From an uncultured Cellvibrio sp. (GTDB lineage Bacteria > Pseudomonadota > Gammaproteobacteria > Pseudomonadales > Cellvibrionaceae), in the NCBI GenBank assembly GCA_946482385.1, contig CAMLRI010000132.1, positions 1-6,443 on the forward strand: 6,443 nt of DNA, in the 5' to 3' direction. The notes beneath the pieces are model-generated. The model was not told where the DNA came from and did no database searches. It saw only the letters and a list, made by a program, of their open reading frames with translations. Positions 5,618-6,443 of this stretch are shown here, piece by piece (position 1 is the first letter of the stretch; each line of letters opens with the position of its first letter). A program made the position numbers and the translations under genes.

Positions 5618-6443
5618 ATGAATTGGTTAGTTGGTTTGTGGCAGTGGGTTGATCAACGCCTCCCGGTGCAGCGCGCCTGGGATACCCACATGGGCAAATA
5701 CTATGCGCCCAAAAACTTTAACTTCTGGTACTTCTTTGGCGTCTTGTCGCTGCTGGTACTGGTCAACCAATTGGTGACCGGTATTTGGCTGACCATGAGC
5801 TATGTGCCCTCCGCCGAAGGGGCTTTTGCCTCGGTTGAGTACATCATGCGCGATGTGGATTTCGGCTGGATTATTCGCTACATGCACTCCACCGGCGCCT
5901 CGGCCTTCTTTATTGTGGTTTACCTGCATATGTTCCGCGGCATGATGTACGGCTCCTATAAAGCCCCGCGCGAACTGGTGTGGATCTTCGGCATGGTGAT
6001 TTACCTGGCGCTGATGGCGGAAGCCTTTATGGGTTACGTATTGCCCTGGGGCCAAATGTCCTATTGGGGCGCCCAGGTAATTGTGTCCCTGTTTGGCGCC
6101 ATCCCGGTGGTGGGTGAAGACCTGGTGCAGTGGATCCGCGGCGATTACCTGATTTCCGGTATTACCCTCAACCGCTTCTTTGCCCTGCATGTGATTGCGC
6201 TGCCGATAGTGCTGCTGGCACTGGTGGTAATGCACATACTTGCGCTGCACGAAGTGGGTTCCAACAACCCCGATGGTGTCGAGATTAAAAAGAACAAAGA
6301 TGAAAATGGTATCCCCCGCGACGGCGTGCCTTTCCATCCTTTCTACACAGTGCACGACCTGGTGGGTGTGACCGTATTTCTGTTTGCCTTCTGTTTCATT
6401 ATGTTCTTTATGCCGGAGATGGGCGGTTTCTTCCTGGAATACG
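5618..6443 (+). CDS. petB: Cytochrome b subunit of the bc1 complex (C-terminus cut by window edge)
   Basis: Membrane core of the bc1 complex, carrying haems bL and bH and forming the Qo and Qi quinone sites. Seen here: the first 275 residues. An amphipathic N-terminus (WVDQRLPVQRAW) is followed by helices A (about 36-60), B (82-110), C (120-142) and D (183-212), and the start of helix E (about 246-266). Haem ligands are H90 and H104 in helix B, and H191 and H206 in helix D. PWGQMSYWGAQV (143-154) and the cd segment GAIPVVGEDL (160-169) are conserved Qo-site features. The window ends before the PEWY/PVWY region and the last helices. AGGAGG six bases before the ATG sits inside the end of petA, and the gap to the petA stop is one base, implying coupled translation. 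Confidence 0.97.
   Translation, partial: MNWLVGLWQWVDQRLPVQRAWDTHMGKYYAPKNFNFWYFFGVLSLLVLVNQLVTGIWLTMSYVPSAEGAFASVEYIMRDVDFGWIIRYMHSTGASAFFIVVYLHMFRGMMYGSYKAPRELVWIFGMVIYLALMAEAFMGYVLPWGQMSYWGAQVIVSLFGAIPVVGEDLVQWIRGDYLISGITLNRFFALHVIALPIVLLALVVMHILALHEVGSNNPDGVEIKKNKDENGIPRDGVPFHPFYTVHDLVGVTVFLFAFCFIMFFMPEMGGFFLEY

Noticed and set aside
5627..6355. A 242-codon open frame on the minus strand inside petB
   Set aside because: It is the shadow of cytochrome b. Its His- and Gln-rich translation is an artefact of complementing hydrophobic codons.

Overview
The window looks like ordinary core chromosome of a gammaproteobacterium. The gene order (degS/algW-type protease, zapG/yhcB, zapE, rplM-rpsI, petA-petB) is the conserved neighbourhood seen in Pseudomonas-like and related gammaproteobacteria. 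Moderate GC content and the protein sequences would fit a Cellvibrio-like member of the Cellvibrionaceae, but that genus-level guess is inference and no search was possible. There are no mobile elements, CRISPR arrays, tRNA/rRNA genes or foreign-looking segments, and coding density is high. The longest gene-free stretch is about 270 bases (4746-5016), holding a terminator and the petA control region.

Layout. Positions 1-682 (minus) are the N-terminal 227 residues of a membrane-anchored DegS/AlgW-type serine protease, cut by the window edge inside the active-site serine loop. A short Rho-independent hairpin (704-728) separates it from zapG/yhcB (750-1247, minus). After a divergent gap comes an alpha/beta hydrolase of the COG2945 type (1383-2045, plus). 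It converges on, and overlaps by four bases, a YgjV-family membrane protein gene (2042-2548, minus). A second divergent region (about 2549-2691) leads to zapE (2692-3816, plus; the start is revised to a GTG). Next are the ribosomal protein operon rplM-rpsI (3911-4745) with a clear sigma70-type promoter and a strong terminator, then the cytochrome bc1 operon: petA (Rieske protein, 5017-5616) behind two tandem promoter-like sequences, and petB (cytochrome b, from 5618, cut by the right edge).

How the genes relate. DegS/AlgW is the site-1 protease that starts sigma-E (RpoE/AlgU) envelope stress signalling. ZapG and ZapE are both tied to envelope growth and cell division. L13 and S9 are subunits of the large and small ribosomal subunits. 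PetA and PetB are two of the three catalytic subunits of the bc1 complex; petC is expected just beyond the right edge. The hydrolase and YgjV genes are the least understood members.

I found no previously undescribed system. The observations most worth a second look are the terminator-like hairpin that leaves only about 20 bases before the degS start codon, the interlocked stop codons of the hydrolase and ygjV genes, the start-site and promoter arrangement between ygjV and zapE, and the 15-residue step between the helix D haem-ligand histidines of PetB.
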